NCBI GenBank assembly: GCA_030668905.1
Contig: DAOVEQ010000082.1
Span: 1-5,412 of the forward strand
Length of the DNA stretch: 5,412 bases
Reading direction: 5' to 3'
DNA from: Thermococci archaeon
GTDB taxonomy: Archaea; Methanobacteriota_B; Thermococci; Methanofastidiosales; B48-G16
In this document: one piece after another, positions 4,943 through 5,412 of the stretch
Layout of the letters: each line of letters starts with the position of its first letter
How positions within the stretch are numbered: position 1 is the first letter of the stretch
The notes under the pieces: generated by a model
The model's input: only the letters and a program-made list of their open reading frames with translations
Databases searched by the model: none
What the model was told of the DNA's origin: nothing
Made by a program: the position numbers and the translations under genes

Positions 4943-5412
4943 AGAACTTTTTTCTATTAATTCAGCCCATTTATTTCCTTCCAATCCTAACTCTATCCCT
5001 GCAATTTCCGCTGGTGTCTTTCCATTCAAGCTCATGTGCGGTCTTATAAAGTTATAATAGTTTTTAAATCCCTCTACAAAGATTCTTGATGATGGTATCT
5101 CTTTTAATCCTCTCTGTACTTTGTTTCTTTGTCTTACTGTTCCGTTAAGTCTCTCTATTTTGTTATTGTTTCTTTCTTCGTTTGTAATTGCTATTTCTCT
5201 TATGTGTAGAGTTCTTGAGATTCCGTACTTTTTATTTGCTTGGAACTCTTTCTTTACTGCCTTTTTATAGGCTTGAAGTCCGTCTGATACGATTATATCG
5301 GGTTTCTTCTTCGTTAATTTCTTTGCTTCTTTGAATGGTCTCCTTGCTATGCCTACATCTCGTACTTTACCCTCAGAGATCATTGAAGATATTAAGAATC
5401 TGCTTTCAGTGT
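4934..5412 (-). CDS. DDE transposase, IS6/IS240-like, 3' part only
   Basis: About 158 codons are visible. The frame is open across the right edge, so the start is outside the window. The first visible residues are TESRFLISS, leading into MISEGKVRDVGIA, so the ATG at 5383 is an internal methionine and not the start. The catalytic core shows the second aspartate in IIVSDGLQAY, the conserved arginine-rich stretch TLHIREIAITNEERNNN, and the glutamate in KIERLNGTVRQRNKVQRGL, 42 residues after that aspartate. The family-typical C-terminus NFIRPHMSLNGKTPAEIAG follows. This is an RNase-H-fold integrase-type transposase of the IS6/IS240-like kind often found in archaea; the exact family is uncertain because the first aspartate and N-terminal domain are not visible. 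The reading frame is undisrupted here. It is transcribed towards, and 4 bases from, the AbrB-like gene. Confidence 0.88.
   Translation of the reverse strand, partial: TESRFLISSMISEGKVRDVGIARRPFKEAKKLTKKKPDIIVSDGLQAYKKAVKKEFQANKKYGISRTLHIREIAITNEERNNNKIERLNGTVRQRNKVQRGLKEIPSSRIFVEGFKNYYNFIRPHMSLNGKTPAEIAGIELGLEGNKWAELIEKSSKE

Noticed and set aside
5381..5383. ATG at 5383 as the transposase start
   Set aside because: The frame continues upstream with family-like residues (TESRFLISS) to the window edge, and the DDE domain would lack its first aspartate, so this methionine is internal.
1..5412. CRISPR array
   Set aside because: No set of regularly spaced direct repeats was seen. The only notable direct repeat is the two-copy motif at 4065-4130.

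Overview
The window looks archaeal. The Shine-Dalgarno sequences (AGGTGAT, GGGGTGAG, AAGGAGTGAT) match an archaeal 16S tail. The large gene is an archaeal/eukaryotic-type isoleucyl-tRNA synthetase. There are archaeal BRE/TATA-like promoters, including one spaced for a leaderless transcript. The antitoxin family (AF2212/DUF104) and the transposase type are also common in archaea. The DNA is AT-rich, with heavy use of AGA/AGG arginine and ATA isoleucine codons and lysine/glutamate-rich proteins, which hints at a thermophilic euryarchaeon. I cannot name a species.

Layout. Positions 1-252 are a non-coding leader with a promoter-like element near the left edge and a second candidate just before ileS. 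Positions 253-3336 (+) encode a full-length ileS, the only core housekeeping gene here. One base beyond its stop, on the opposite strand, ends a vapBC-type toxin-antitoxin operon: a PIN-domain ribonuclease (3338-3832) preceded by a 59-residue DUF104 antitoxin (3823-4002). The two reading frames overlap by 10 bases, and there is a TATA box 26 bases before the antitoxin ATG. Positions 4003-4186 form a divergent regulatory region with an imperfect direct repeat of about 18-19 bases and an SD-sequestering hairpin. Positions 4187-4737 (+) hold two tiny genes overlapping by GTGA, each predicted to encode a two-helix membrane protein I do not recognise. Converging on them is a minus-strand pair: a DDE transposase (4934 to beyond the right edge) and, 4 bases downstream of its stop, a 56-residue AbrB/MazE-like DNA-binding protein (4759-4929).

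Interpretation. ileS is the chromosomal anchor. Everything to its right reads as accessory DNA: a toxin-antitoxin module, an orphan pair of small membrane proteins, and the end of an insertion element that may carry an AbrB-like passenger. The best candidate for something undescribed is the coupled pair of small membrane proteins with its unusual leader. The transposase-AbrB arrangement comes second. No CRISPR array, tRNA or rRNA was seen.
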